Of a stretch of 64,000 nucleotides of DNA, positions 42,770 through 52,192 are shown piece after piece. Origin of the DNA: Citrobacter rodentium NBRC 105723 = DSM 16636. Its GTDB lineage: Bacteria > Pseudomonadota > Gammaproteobacteria > Enterobacterales > Enterobacteriaceae. Within the stretch, counting starts at the first letter, position 1. Each line of letters begins with the position of its first letter. The stretch is taken from NCBI RefSeq assembly GCF_021278985.1, contig NZ_CP082833.1, positions 1,860,001 to 1,924,000 of the forward strand, written 5' to 3'. Position numbers and translations under genes: made by a program. The notes under the pieces were generated by a model, which had not been told where the DNA came from, searched no databases, and was given only the letters and a program-made list of their open reading frames with translations.

Positions 42770-45244
42770 TTAACGACACGGCAGCAGCATGTTCTCGCCG
42801 CCGTCCGTCGCGCCTGGCGGAATGGTGATCTGGCACTGCTGTTTTCCGCCCCACATCACCTTCAGCGTTTCATCGGCATTCACCCCGGCAAGCCAGGCCT
42901 GGCCGTCCTCCAGCACCATCGCGACGCTGATACCGTCGGCGTTGTAAACTTCCGCGCCGAACGGCGGGACGCTGTTATCCGCGAGGCGCAGCGTGCCCAT
43001 CATCTTCATCCCTTTCGCCATGCCGAAGGTCTGATAGCCAATAGCGCCTTCGGTAAGCGTGGTGGTGCTGATGGCTTTTGACGGTTCGATATCGCCGTCC
43101 ATCGCGTCCACGTCCACGCGGGTGTCAAAGCTGTTGTAGCTCACCACATCCGGCACCACGGCGATGCCGAAGCGGTTGGTCCGCGACTTCTCGCCGTTGA
43201 GCGGCACGCCGCCAATTCCGTTGGTGTCGACCATCACGCGCGCCGTGTTAAGCGTCGCGCCGCTGTTGTGCATCGCCGCGCCGTATCGGGTCGCCGTGAA
43301 GCCGCCGCGCAGGGTGGCGCTCAGCGCCATATACTCGTTCTGCTGATAGCTGGCGTTGGTATTAATTTCCGCCAGCTGCGAACGATGCTGGTAATAACCG
43401 TCCACGCTGGCGTTGCCGTTCAGGCTGGCGCCGGCGCGGATCCGCCACAGGTTGTTGTAATCGCTGTTATCGGTGTAAGAGGCCATCGGGCTGGTTTTGC
43501 CGTTATTGGTCTGTACATCCAGCCCCGCCCATTTGTTGTCGCCAACCGGCACTGACAGGGAGAAGGAGATGGAGTCGTCCTTACGCCCTTTATAATCTGT
43601 ACGCCAGGCGGAGAGGTTAGCGGTCACGCCGCGGATATTGCCGATGCGGAAAGAGCGCCCGACCGACATGCCGTAGCGATCCTGGCTGCGCCTGTCCCAG
43701 TAGTTCTGATGCGTCCAGGTCAGAAAGAGCGTGGTCGCTTTATCCGCTTCATCAGCCCAGAAGGTTTTATTGCCGGTGATGGTATACAACTCTTTTTCAC
43801 GTCCGAGGTGGTCATAGTCCTCGTAGCGCTCGTCGAGGTATTGCGCCATTGAACGAAAATCTTCCTGCGAGAAACGGTAGCCCGCGAAGGTGATGGCGCT
43901 GTGGTACTCATCAAAGGTTTTCGCATAGCTCAGCTTGTAAGAGGTGCCCTTCTTGCGCTCGCCTTCCGGCGTGCGGCTCCACGACTCGGTGGCGTCCACC
44001 GATATCGCTCCCAGCAGATAGAGGTCGCGCCCGATACCCAGCGAGGCCGCGGTGTACTCTTCACCGGAGGACTGCAGGCCGCCGTACAGCGACCACGCGT
44101 TGCTGACCCCCCAGGAGAAATCGCCGGAGAGGAAGGTTGGCCCCTGCATTTTGTGGTTATAACGAGACGGCGTACCGCCGGAAATGTTGTAGCGCACATA
44201 GCCCGGACGCGTCAGATACGGGATATTGGTGGTATTCACCTGGAAAGTGGACACCGATCCGTCCTGCTCCTCCACGCGCACGTCGAGCGTACCGCGCACC
44301 GAACTGCGTAAATCCTGAATATTGAACGGTCCGGCGGGCACGGTGGTTTCATAAATAACGCGCCCGCTCTGGCTGACGGTGACTTTGGCGTTGCTGCGGG
44401 CGATGCCGTGAATTTCCGGCGCATAGCCCTGCAACGCAGGCGGCAGCATCCGCTCATCGCTGGCGAGGTTGATCCCGGTGAAGCGCAGCGTGTCGAACAC
44501 CTGCGAGTTAAGGTAAATCTCACCGAGCGTCAGCTTCGCCGCCATCATCGGCAGCGGGCGATAGGCGTAGATCTGATTCCAGTCGAAATCGAACTGGTGG
44601 TTCTGGCTGTAGTAGCTGGTCTGGTACTCGCCGCGCAGACGCCAGCCGCCGATATTAGCGCCCGCCTGGCCGTAGCCCGACAGCGAGCTGTAGTTCTCAT
44701 GATTGTTGAACTGACGGGTGAGCTGCCCGTTGAGGCTGTAGTCAAAAATCAGCCCGGCCACCCCTTCGTCCCAGCGCTCCGGCGGCGTCCAGTCGGGGTC
44801 GTTATATTTCATCCACGCCTGCGGTACGGTGATTTCCAGCACGCCGGCGTAGTTGGTCAGCTTTGCTCCCGGCAGGCTTTGCAGCGAATAGCAGTTCTCA
44901 TACAGCGGAGTGACCTGCAGCCGCGCGTCTTCCTTCAGCGCCAGTTTAGCCAGCAGGTCGCTGCTGATGCACGGCAGCGTGCGTTTGCCGTCGGGGGCCT
45001 CGATGTAACGAATTTTCTCCTGACCAATCTGCTGCCCGTTAATACGGATATCCAGCAGATAATCGCCAGGGGTAACATAGTTGTCCGTCGCAAAGCGCGA
45101 CAGATCGATGCGGGTGCGATCCGCAGCATCCAGGACATCGGTATTAAATTCAACGCTTGCCTCGGACCAGACCGCTGAAACATAACAGCAGCTGAATACC
45201 TGAAGGGCTATTATCGTCATCTTTGTTTTTAGTTTTACCGACAT
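42770..45244 (-). CDS. Outer-membrane fimbrial usher
   Basis: The 824-residue protein is a complete usher. It has a signal peptide (to about residue 28), the N-terminal chaperone-binding domain (VEFNTDVLDAADRTRIDLSRF in part), the 24-strand beta-barrel with plug (GYAPEIHGIARSNAKVTV, LRSSVRGTLDVRVEEQDG) and two C-terminal domains ending with a cysteine pair (QCQITIP..LLPC). It is the pore for fimbrial assembly and is intact. Confidence 0.95.
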   Translation of the reverse strand: MSVKLKTKMTIIALQVFSCCYVSAVWSEASVEFNTDVLDAADRTRIDLSRFATDNYVTPGDYLLDIRINGQQIGQEKIRYIEAPDGKRTLPCISSDLLAKLALKEDARLQVTPLYENCYSLQSLPGAKLTNYAGVLEITVPQAWMKYNDPDWTPPERWDEGVAGLIFDYSLNGQLTRQFNNHENYSSLSGYGQAGANIGGWRLRGEYQTSYYSQNHQFDFDWNQIYAYRPLPMMAAKLTLGEIYLNSQVFDTLRFTGINLASDERMLPPALQGYAPEIHGIARSNAKVTVSQSGRVIYETTVPAGPFNIQDLRSSVRGTLDVRVEEQDGSVSTFQVNTTNIPYLTRPGYVRYNISGGTPSRYNHKMQGPTFLSGDFSWGVSNAWSLYGGLQSSGEEYTAASLGIGRDLYLLGAISVDATESWSRTPEGERKKGTSYKLSYAKTFDEYHSAITFAGYRFSQEDFRSMAQYLDERYEDYDHLGREKELYTITGNKTFWADEADKATTLFLTWTHQNYWDRRSQDRYGMSVGRSFRIGNIRGVTANLSAWRTDYKGRKDDSISFSLSVPVGDNKWAGLDVQTNNGKTSPMASYTDNSDYNNLWRIRAGASLNGNASVDGYYQHRSQLAEINTNASYQQNEYMALSATLRGGFTATRYGAAMHNSGATLNTARVMVDTNGIGGVPLNGEKSRTNRFGIAVVPDVVSYNSFDTRVDVDAMDGDIEPSKAISTTTLTEGAIGYQTFGMAKGMKMMGTLRLADNSVPPFGAEVYNADGISVAMVLEDGQAWLAGVNADETLKVMWGGKQQCQITIPPGATDGGENMLLPCR

Positions 45245-45307
45245 GATTTTCGTCCCGAATAAGTCCGTTAAAAACGTCCTGCGTCCCGCCGCGTTATTGT
45301 TATATTG

Positions 45308-45856
45308 TTAGTTGTAATCCATAAAAAATTGCGCAACGGCGGAAAATTCGCCTGCTTTTATATATTTCTCCAGCGGTACCAGCGATGCGGAAAATTTTAA
45401 AGCGTTATCGGTGTCGCTCAGTTCATATCCGCGAGAGGGCTGGCCCAGCGTTAATATTTCTCCGTGGCTGTCACGAAAACGAATACCAAACCCATCGGCC
45501 TTGCCGCGAATTAATAAGGTGGTGGGATCGGCTGCGGCGGCGCTACCAATAAACGTGACCGACGCATAAGGATAAAGCGAACCATCCAGGCCTCTTTTAA
45601 CAATCGAACAGCCGGTAAGGCGCACCCAAAATGGCCGGGAGAGATTACCTTCATCATTACGGTTAATCTGGCTGGCGGAGACGTCGCCAAATTCCACTTG
45701 CACATCACGGCTTGTCGGATCAAGGCTGCACGCGGCTTCGATGATTTCGCCGCTCATGGCTAATTTTCCCGGCGTCACGGTTGATCCAGCAGCAGAATCT
45801 GTCGCCAGCAGAGCGCACAAACAGAGCGACAATAAGCCCGCGTTGCCTGATTTCAT
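45308..45856 (-). CDS. Fimbrial subunit (minor)
   Basis: The protein is 182 residues from the ATG at 45856 (MKSGNAGLLSLCLCALLA), chosen for its AGGGAGGG-type ribosome site; an upstream frame from 45922 lacks one. It has a signal peptide, the pilin cysteines EAACSLDP and LTGCSIV, and the end FSAVAQFFMDYN. It lies between the main subunit and the usher. Confidence 0.85.
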   Translation of the reverse strand: MKSGNAGLLSLCLCALLATDSAAGSTVTPGKLAMSGEIIEAACSLDPTSRDVQVEFGDVSASQINRNDEGNLSRPFWVRLTGCSIVKRGLDGSLYPYASVTFIGSAAAADPTTLLIRGKADGFGIRFRDSHGEILTLGQPSRGYELSDTDNALKFSASLVPLEKYIKAGEFSAVAQFFMDYN

Positions 45857-45928
45857 CTTGTCCCTCCCTGGTCCGAATAAGGCGCTGAAAGGAGTGCGGG
45901 AGGGCCCCCGCACCCGGGTCAAATCTAA

Positions 45929-46459
45929 TTACTGGTAAGCAATCTCGAAGTTAACCGTTGACTGGAAGGAACCTGCCGCCACGGTCGCGCTTGCGCTTTC
46001 TGCTTTCACATAGGCGACAAACGGAATGGTGTTGGTGCCGTCAACCAGCTGTACAGCCGTTGTTGCCTGACCCCAGACGACGTCCTGGCTGGCGCTGTCG
46101 CGCAGGCCGATACCCGCGCCGGAGGCGGTGCCGGAAGTGAAGGCGGCCAGGGTGTTGTCCGTCGGGTTCAGGCTGGTCGGGTTGTAGGTCACTTCAGCCG
46201 AGGCAGCTACGGTGGTATCGCAGTGTTGCAGTTCGATGTTTTGGTGTACGTTTCCGGCGCGCGCGCCGTTTGCCAGAGCCGAAACCGGAATCTGACCAAA
46301 ATCAACGATTACCGGGCTTGAATTCGGCGCCAGTCCGCAAGCGGTATTCACCAGCTCACCCTGGAATTCGATCTGGCCATTTGTGGTTGCAGCGAATACA
46401 GACGCAGAGCTCAGAGCGGCAGTGAAAGCAACAGTCAGAGCAACTTTATTCATTTTCAT
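45929..46459 (-). CDS. Major fimbrial subunit (FimA-like)
   Basis: The protein is 176 residues from the ATG at 46459 (MKMNKVALTVAFTAAL). A signal ending ASVFA is followed by a compact pilin rich in Ala, Thr and Ser: GELVNTACGLAP and ELQHCDTT give the disulfide, and the C-terminus is STVNFEIAYQ. First place in the operon and the composition point to the shaft subunit. Confidence 0.9.
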   Translation of the reverse strand: MKMNKVALTVAFTAALSSASVFAATTNGQIEFQGELVNTACGLAPNSSPVIVDFGQIPVSALANGARAGNVHQNIELQHCDTTVAASAEVTYNPTSLNPTDNTLAAFTSGTASGAGIGLRDSASQDVVWGQATTAVQLVDGTNTIPFVAYVKAESASATVAAGSFQSTVNFEIAYQ

Positions 46460-46870
46460 AACAATATCCTGTTTGTACCAAAGTCCTGTGAAATAAAGAG
46501 TCATCACGACGCGATCGTTATTTCGCTATGCGGTAAACAACTCTTGTTTTGGTTCCGGAAACGTCCTGGTAGTAATTAATATGAAAGTTATACGATATTA
46601 ATTAACGTCACTCCTTTGAACTGAGCAAAATGCTACCAAATCAAAATTTGACCACAAAGCACTACGTTTGCTATGGGTTATATACGCATTGTTAACTCGC
46701 AGGAACATAAAAGGCGAAACAATATCTCGCAAAAGAAACAGAAGAATCTTAATCGCGTGATTGTTTTTAATGGGAAAAATTGATCGGAATAATCAAAAGT
46801 GGATATAGGATATTTCGCAATAAAGGATATATTCTGGCGGTTATTATATTGAATAACCCCATTTGCAGAG
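46460..46870 (-). promoter_or_regulatory. Upstream region of the fimbrial operon
   Basis: This AT-rich gap must carry the fimbrial promoter. A perfect 10-bp inverted repeat (taattaatat at 46573-46582, atattaatta at 46595-46604) lies about 115-145 bases upstream of the main subunit start and may be an operator. I see no invertase gene or paired GATC sites proving phase switching. No gene is supported between here and the ferredoxin stop at 46871. Confidence 0.4.
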
Positions 46871-47416
46871 TCACTCCGGCAGGCGCGCCAGGGTGACGGC
46901 ATCATAGCCGCACTGTACGCGACATTCACCGCAGCCGTTGCAGCGCCCGGTATCTACCGCCGGGACGCCGTTCGCGCCGATCGCGCAGGCCTGTTCAGGG
47001 CACGCCCCGATGCAGGCGCCGCAAGGACGAAGCGGATTGACGCAGGCATTGCTGAACTGCGGGCGCAGGGCGGTATCAAAACGCGGCTGTACGCGCAGGG
47101 CGCCGGTTGCGCAGGCAGCGATACAGGCTCCGCAACCGTCGCAGCCGGCATAGTCAATCGCCAGCTGCGGGAAGCCGTCCTGATGCTGCGTCAGAATGCC
47201 CATCGGACAGGCGGCAATACAGTGATGGCAGCGGGTGCATTGCGCGCTGAAAAGCGCGTCAGGCAACGCGCCGGGCGGCAGCGGATGCGGCAGCCGCAAG
47301 TCCGACGTCGCGGGCGGTTTCTGCCTGGCCGCGCTGACAAAGGCGCGGAACAGTCCCCGGCGGCTGACGTGCCGGTGGCTCATCAGCTCCTGATAGTATT
47401 TCTCTGACTTCGTCAT
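46871..47416 (-). CDS. NapF-like ferredoxin-type protein
   Basis: The 181-residue protein starts at 47416 (MTKSEKYYQEL), overlapping the chaperone gene stop by 4 bases; a longer frame from 47560 is not supported. It has a series of [4Fe-4S] cysteine motifs (CTRCHHCIAACP, CDGCGACIAAC, CGACIGACPE, CNGCGECRVQC). NapF-type proteins help insert clusters into molybdoenzymes in the cytoplasm. It closes the DMSO-reductase-like operon. Confidence 0.85.
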   Translation of the reverse strand: MTKSEKYYQELMSHRHVSRRGLFRAFVSAARQKPPATSDLRLPHPLPPGALPDALFSAQCTRCHHCIAACPMGILTQHQDGFPQLAIDYAGCDGCGACIAACATGALRVQPRFDTALRPQFSNACVNPLRPCGACIGACPEQACAIGANGVPAVDTGRCNGCGECRVQCGYDAVTLARLPE

Positions 47417-48009
47417 CCGAACCAGATCCGTTTCACCGCCGGTTGCAGCGCCTGCTGCTGCGCTACCTCGCGTAAATAGCATTCCGTAACGGCGGCAAGG
47501 CGGGAATAGAACGGGCTTACCGTGTTGCCGCGTAATTTTTGCAGATAGTGATACCCCCACGGCAGCAAATGCGCTTCCAGCAACTGGTTAACCGCCGCTT
47601 GCTTTCCGGACGCCAGCAGGGCGCTACAGGCCAGCAGCATCAGGCCAAACTGATCTTCCGGCTCGCTATGGCGTGCATCAAAAACCATTCCGTGAGATTG
47701 CAGGAACGCCCGGTATTCCGCGGTGGTGTCGCCCATCAGCAGATTATCCCGCTCCAGCCAGACGGAGCCCCACGGCGGTACGGGCATATCGCCCTGCCCT
47801 TCAAACAGGACTGAAAATTGCCAGGTCAGCTTCTGCGCATCCGGCAACGGCCAGTCGGCGCACAGCCGGGTAATCTGCGCCGGATCGCGCCACGGATAAA
47901 GCTCCGGCAGCGTGGGCAGACAGTCGAAAAGCGCGTTCACCTCGGGTTTTTCCGGGGAATAATAAAATAGCGCGCCGAGAATACGCGGTAGTACAGCACC
48001 GGTGGGCAT
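47413..48009 (-). CDS. TorD/DmsD-family molybdoenzyme chaperone
   Basis: The 198-residue all-helical protein resembles DmsD/TorD redox-enzyme maturation proteins: RILGALFYYSPEKPEVN at the start, WQFSVLFEGQGDMPVPPWGSVW (two adjacent blocks) with the P-P-W-G-S-V motif, and the HSEPEDQFGLML motif. It would bind the Tat signal of DmsA until the molybdenum cofactor is in. It lies downstream of dmsC and before the NapF-like gene. Confidence 0.87.
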   Translation of the reverse strand: MPTGAVLPRILGALFYYSPEKPEVNALFDCLPTLPELYPWRDPAQITRLCADWPLPDAQKLTWQFSVLFEGQGDMPVPPWGSVWLERDNLLMGDTTAEYRAFLQSHGMVFDARHSEPEDQFGLMLLACSALLASGKQAAVNQLLEAHLLPWGYHYLQKLRGNTVSPFYSRLAAVTECYLREVAQQQALQPAVKRIWFG

Positions 48010-48019
48010 AGTTAAACTC

Positions 48020-48150
48020 CAGGAAAGCGCCTGATGGCGCGGTGCTTATCAGGCCTACAAAATTATAAAACAAGCGTATATGTAGGCCGGATAAGGCGTT
48101 TACGCCGCCATCCGGCACTATATCTGCCTGATGGCGCTTATCCGGCCTGA
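48020..48150. repeat. REP/BIME cluster
   Basis: Several palindromic units are present (gcctgatggcg..cttatcaggc; gccggataaggcg..gccatccggc; gcctgatggcgcttatccggc) between dmsC and the chaperone gene. They interrupt an otherwise close operon and may uncouple or stabilise its parts. Confidence 0.8.
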
Positions 48151-48154
48151 AAGG

Positions 48155-48925
48155 TTACATCGGCAGCGTCCAGAGATTGTAAAACGCGATGCGCCCCACC
48201 AGCTCCGCGCCGATAACCACCAGCGCCGTCGCCGCCAGCGCCGCCACGTTCGTTCTGAATCGCGCCCAGACCACAATGCCCATAACGCCCGCCGCCAGCA
48301 GTACCGCCTGCGCGGTAAACCAGCTGGCCTGAGCGGCGGTTAATACCCCGTCGGCGCTCATCAGCGTCGACATATAGCCCGGACGCAGGCAGAAGCTGAC
48401 GAGGATCGCCAGCACGCTGACCAGCAGCGCCGGACGCAGACCGAACAGACCCGCCAGAATACCGCCGCCAATTAACGGCGTCAGCACCATCATCGCGGTG
48501 GTATAAGACGAGCGCCACGTCGCTACGGTCGGCAACTGATAGATCTGCGGGATCGCCAGAATAAAGACCACGCCGACAATTGCCGCCAGCCACACCAGCG
48601 CCTTACACAGCGCCACGCCACGATTCAGCAGCAACCCGAGGGAACCCAGGCCGCCCAGCGTGGCGAACACGGCGGAAAGCGCAATCTCATTGCTCATGGG
48701 CGAGTGGCCCACGCGCAGCAGCATATTTAACGCCCGCAGCGGCTGTCCAACGTGGAAGATCCCCAACAGCACGCCAACGCCGAACAGACACATCGCGGAA
48801 AACAGGCCAATCGCCATCCGCCGCGCGTCAATCTTGCCGAGCGTGCCGCCAATCAGCAGCAGAATAAACGCGCCGACCGCGCTCTGGGTAAAGACGGTAA
48901 AAAAGACCAGCGGTAACTCATGCAT
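48155..48925 (-). CDS. dmsC: DMSO reductase-like membrane anchor
   Basis: The 256-residue protein has about eight membrane helices and the DmsC start (MHELPLVFFTVFTQSAVGAFI). DmsC anchors the A and B subunits to the periplasmic face and oxidises menaquinol. It overlaps dmsB by 8 bases. The family also includes YnfH; the Salmonella operon next to dcuS is the nearest parallel I know of. Confidence 0.9.
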   Translation of the reverse strand: MHELPLVFFTVFTQSAVGAFILLLIGGTLGKIDARRMAIGLFSAMCLFGVGVLLGIFHVGQPLRALNMLLRVGHSPMSNEIALSAVFATLGGLGSLGLLLNRGVALCKALVWLAAIVGVVFILAIPQIYQLPTVATWRSSYTTAMMVLTPLIGGGILAGLFGLRPALLVSVLAILVSFCLRPGYMSTLMSADGVLTAAQASWFTAQAVLLAAGVMGIVVWARFRTNVAALAATALVVIGAELVGRIAFYNLWTLPM

Positions 48926-49544
48926 GACGCACCTCCCTGATGTTCATGATTGCCCCTTCCTTGTCCCCCGTCGGTCGCGCTTTCGGGTGCGGTTTAATAA
49001 TCAGGTTCGGATGGGTAAATGACGCGGAGGGCAGCGGCGCGATTTCATTTTCACTGCCGTATTTCGCCCGCAGTTCATCAATCGGGCCGAAGTCCAGCGC
49101 GCGCTGAGGACAGGAGTCCACGCAGATCGGACGCAGGTTTTTCTCCAGCCGGTCGAGGCAGCCGTCACATTTACGCATTACTTTCGCCTGCGGGTCGAAC
49201 TGCGGCGCGCCGTACGGGCAGCGCATTTCGCAGTAGCGGCAGCCCACGCAGACGCTGTCGTCCACCAGCACCAGACCATCTTCTTCGCGCTTATGCATCG
49301 CCCCGGTCGGGCAGCCGGAAACGCACACCGGCTCATCGCAGTGGTTACAGGCGATCGAGAGATAGTAGCTGAAGGTATCGTTATGCCAGCTTTCGCCCTC
49401 TTTCACCCAGCTGCCGCCGCCGTATTCATAGACGCGACGGAATTTCGGCCCGACATCCAGATCTTTATTATCCTTGCAGCTGACCTGGCAGGTTTTACAG
49501 CCGGAGCAGCGCGAGGAGTCAACGTAAAAGCCATACTGTTTCAT
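48918..49544 (-). CDS. dmsB: DMSO reductase-like iron-sulfur subunit
   Basis: The 208-residue protein has four ferredoxin-type clusters (CSGCKTCQVSCKD, CNHCDEPVCVSGCP, CVGCRYCEMRCP, CDGCLDRLE..CVDSCPQ), as in DmsB, which carries electrons from DmsC to the molybdenum subunit. The frame is complete. It starts 14 bases after dmsA. Confidence 0.93.
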   Translation of the reverse strand: MKQYGFYVDSSRCSGCKTCQVSCKDNKDLDVGPKFRRVYEYGGGSWVKEGESWHNDTFSYYLSIACNHCDEPVCVSGCPTGAMHKREEDGLVLVDDSVCVGCRYCEMRCPYGAPQFDPQAKVMRKCDGCLDRLEKNLRPICVDSCPQRALDFGPIDELRAKYGSENEIAPLPSASFTHPNLIIKPHPKARPTGDKEGAIMNIREVRHA

Positions 49545-49557
49545 TGCGGTTCACTCC

Positions 49558-51989
49558 TTAAGCGCGTTTGATTTCAACCAGGTTGGTATGCTGCGGATTC
49601 CCTTTCGCCAGCGGCGACGGCAGATGGCTGGTCAGGGTGTTGATGCACCCGCCGACGTCCACGCCGTTGCCATCCAGCCGGGTCCACGCCCCCTGCGGCA
49701 TCGCCACCACGCCCGGCAGAATACGCTGCGTCACCTTACAAGGGATCGCCACTACGCCGCGATCGTTATACACGTGCACCAGATCGCCGGAGTTCAGCTG
49801 CCGCGCTTCGGCGTCGATCGGGTTGATCCACACCTCGTCCGGCACCGCTTCGTGCAGCATCAGTAGTTGGTGTAGGTGGAGTGGGTATGGCCTTTAGTAT
49901 GAAAACCGCTCAGCTGTAGCGGATATTTCGCGGTCAGCGTTTTATTAAGATGCGACTCTTTGACGACGCAGAACTCAGGTATCGCCGGGATGCGATCGCC
50001 TTCCGGCAGCGTCCAGCTTTTCGCCAGATCCGCCAGCGCCCGGGAGTAGATCTCAATCTTTCCGGAGGGCGTGGAGAGTGGGTTCGCCCCGGCGTCGGCG
50101 CGGAAGTCGGCAAAGGCCAGGCTCTGTTTCTCCGTCGCGACGCGCTGATCGATCACGCCCATCTCTTTCGCCACCGACCACTCCGGCAGGTACGGGCGTT
50201 TTTCCCGGATCTGCTGATAGTGCAGTTCCGCCCACTGCGCCTGGGTTCTGCCTTCGGTGTACGCTTCGCGCAGCCCCAGATGCCCGGCGATGTCGGCGCA
50301 AACGTCGTAGGTGCTGCGCACTTCCCACATCGGAGTGATGGTTTTCTGAATGGCGATCATGTAGTTATGCGACCCCGCCGAGTAGGAACTGTCCACCAGA
50401 TCTTCCGCTTCGAGATAGCTGGTTTCCGGCAGCAGAATATCGGCGTATTTCGCGCTCGGCGTCATATGGTTTTCAATGACGATAATGGTTTCGCACAGGC
50501 TTTCATCGGCGAGAATTTTGCGCGTGCGGTTGGTTTCGCCGTGCTGGTTCAGCAGCGTGTTCCCGGCCTGGTTGAAGAACAGCTTAATGCCGGTTTTCAG
50601 CCGCTCCGCGTTTTTGACCCCCATCGTGGTGGCGGTCATTTTTTCCGGGTTCTGAATCGCATCGGTCCACAGATAGCATGGGATAGACGTTTTCACCGGG
50701 TTGGTCAGAATCGGCAGCAACGGTACGCCATACGGCGTGCCGTACGGCCAGTTGCCGTTGTTGGTGCCCGGCAGACCGAAATGCCCGGTTAACGCCGGCA
50801 GCGTCTGAATTGCGCGCACGGTCTGTTCGCCGTTGGCGTGGCGCTGCGGCCCCCAGCCCTGGCAGATGTAGCAGGCGCGGGCTGAGGCGATATCACGCGC
50901 CAGCTGGCGAATCCGCGCCGCCGGAATACCGGTGATCTCTGCCGCCCACTCCGGCGTTTTGGCGATACCGTCATCGCCGTTGCCCAGCACATAATCTTTG
51001 TAGCTGGCGTTCGGCGCGGCCCCTTCCGGCAGGGTGCTGCTGTCGTAGCCGACGCAATATTTATTCACCTGCGCTTCGTCAATCAGTTGCTCACTAATCA
51101 GCGTATGGGCGATACCGGCCACCAGCGCGGCATCGGTGGTCGGGCGAATCGGCAGCCATTCGGCGTGTTCCGTAATCACCGAGTCGGTATAGCGCGGGTC
51201 GATAATAATCACCCGCGCTCTGGAGACTTCCAACGCGCGACGCAGCTCCTCCACCTGACCGCCGCCGGACATCCGCGTTTCTGACAGATTCAGGCCAAAC
51301 AGCACCACCAGATCGGAATGGGCGACCTGGGTAAAGTGGCTGCCGACATACTTGCCGTGGGTGTAAGGCGTTGCGGTGGCGATTTGCGCGGTGGAATAGG
51401 TGTTGTGGTAGTTCAGATAGCCGCCGGTGAGGTTAAGCAGGCGCTTCCACGCTGGCGACCCCTGCGTGTGGTAGTAGGCGCCAGACTGATAATTATAGTA
51501 AATGGCTTCCCGGCCATATTTTTCGCTGACGCGCTTCATTTCCGCAGCGATAAAGGCGGTCGCCTCATCCCAGGAAATGCGTTTGAATTTCCCTTCGCCG
51601 CGTTTGCCGACGCGCTTCATCGGATATTTAATGCGATCCGGACTATAAACGCGCCAGCGGCTGGAGCGCCCGCGCAGGCAGGGGCGAATCTGGTGTTCGC
51701 CAAATACCGCGTCATCCTTCGCGTCTTCCGGTTCAATACGCACAATACGGTCGTCTTTGACGATCACCTTCAGCGGACAGCGGCTGCCGCAGTTGACCAG
51801 GCACGCGCTGTGGCGGACGGTTTCGCCATTTTCAGCCGGAGCCGGGGAAGAAGGGGCCTGCGCATGCGCAGCGGTAGAGAAAGGTAAGGTAATCGCGTTA
51901 CTCAGGGCGACGGCAGCGCCGACTTTTGCCGTACCGGTCACGGCGTCTCGTCGGGACAGCCTGGCGTTGAGCCACTTGTTTATTTCCAT
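49558..51989 (-). pseudogene. dmsA: dmsA-type molybdopterin oxidoreductase, frameshifted
   Basis: The first 709 codons (51989 to 49860) encode a DmsA-like catalytic subunit. They show a Tat signal (SRRDAV at about 12-17, cleavage after AAHA), the Fe-S motif HSACLVNCGSRC and molybdopterin-binding regions to the end. After HSTYTNY a TGA appears, and the last ~100 codons (MLHEAVPDEVWINPIDAEA to EIKRA) continue in another frame from an ATG overlapping that stop (TGATG). Loss of one base explains it (TYTNYLMLHEA expected). The lost tail closes the cofactor site, so activity is doubtful unless the two parts reassemble. Confidence 0.88.
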
Positions 51990-52070
51990 GTTAAATTTCC
52001 CACATTGCGTCCATACTTATTATTAATAAGTAAGCGATTATCATCATAAAGTAGTATGGCAGTTAGGCGC

Positions 52071-52084
52071 TTGACGCCGATCAA
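52071..52084. promoter_or_regulatory. FNR-like site between dmsA and the Ni/Co transporter gene
   Basis: ttgacgccgatcaa differs from the FNR consensus TTGAT-N4-ATCAA at one position only. It lies about 82 bases upstream of the dmsA start in the divergent promoter region. Anaerobic induction by FNR is expected for DMSO reductase operons. Confidence 0.7.
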
Positions 52085-52192
52085 GCGAAAAATGGTCGAA
52101 GAGTAACCAGCGCTGCGCCGCTTAGCGCAACGTTTTCCTTTATTGTCTGACCGCAGTTATACTTTTTGCAGTATTCATCACCAGGCGAAATT

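Noticed and set aside
47539..47814. Plus-strand frame opposite the TorD-like chaperone
   Set aside because: Antisense shadow without any family feature.
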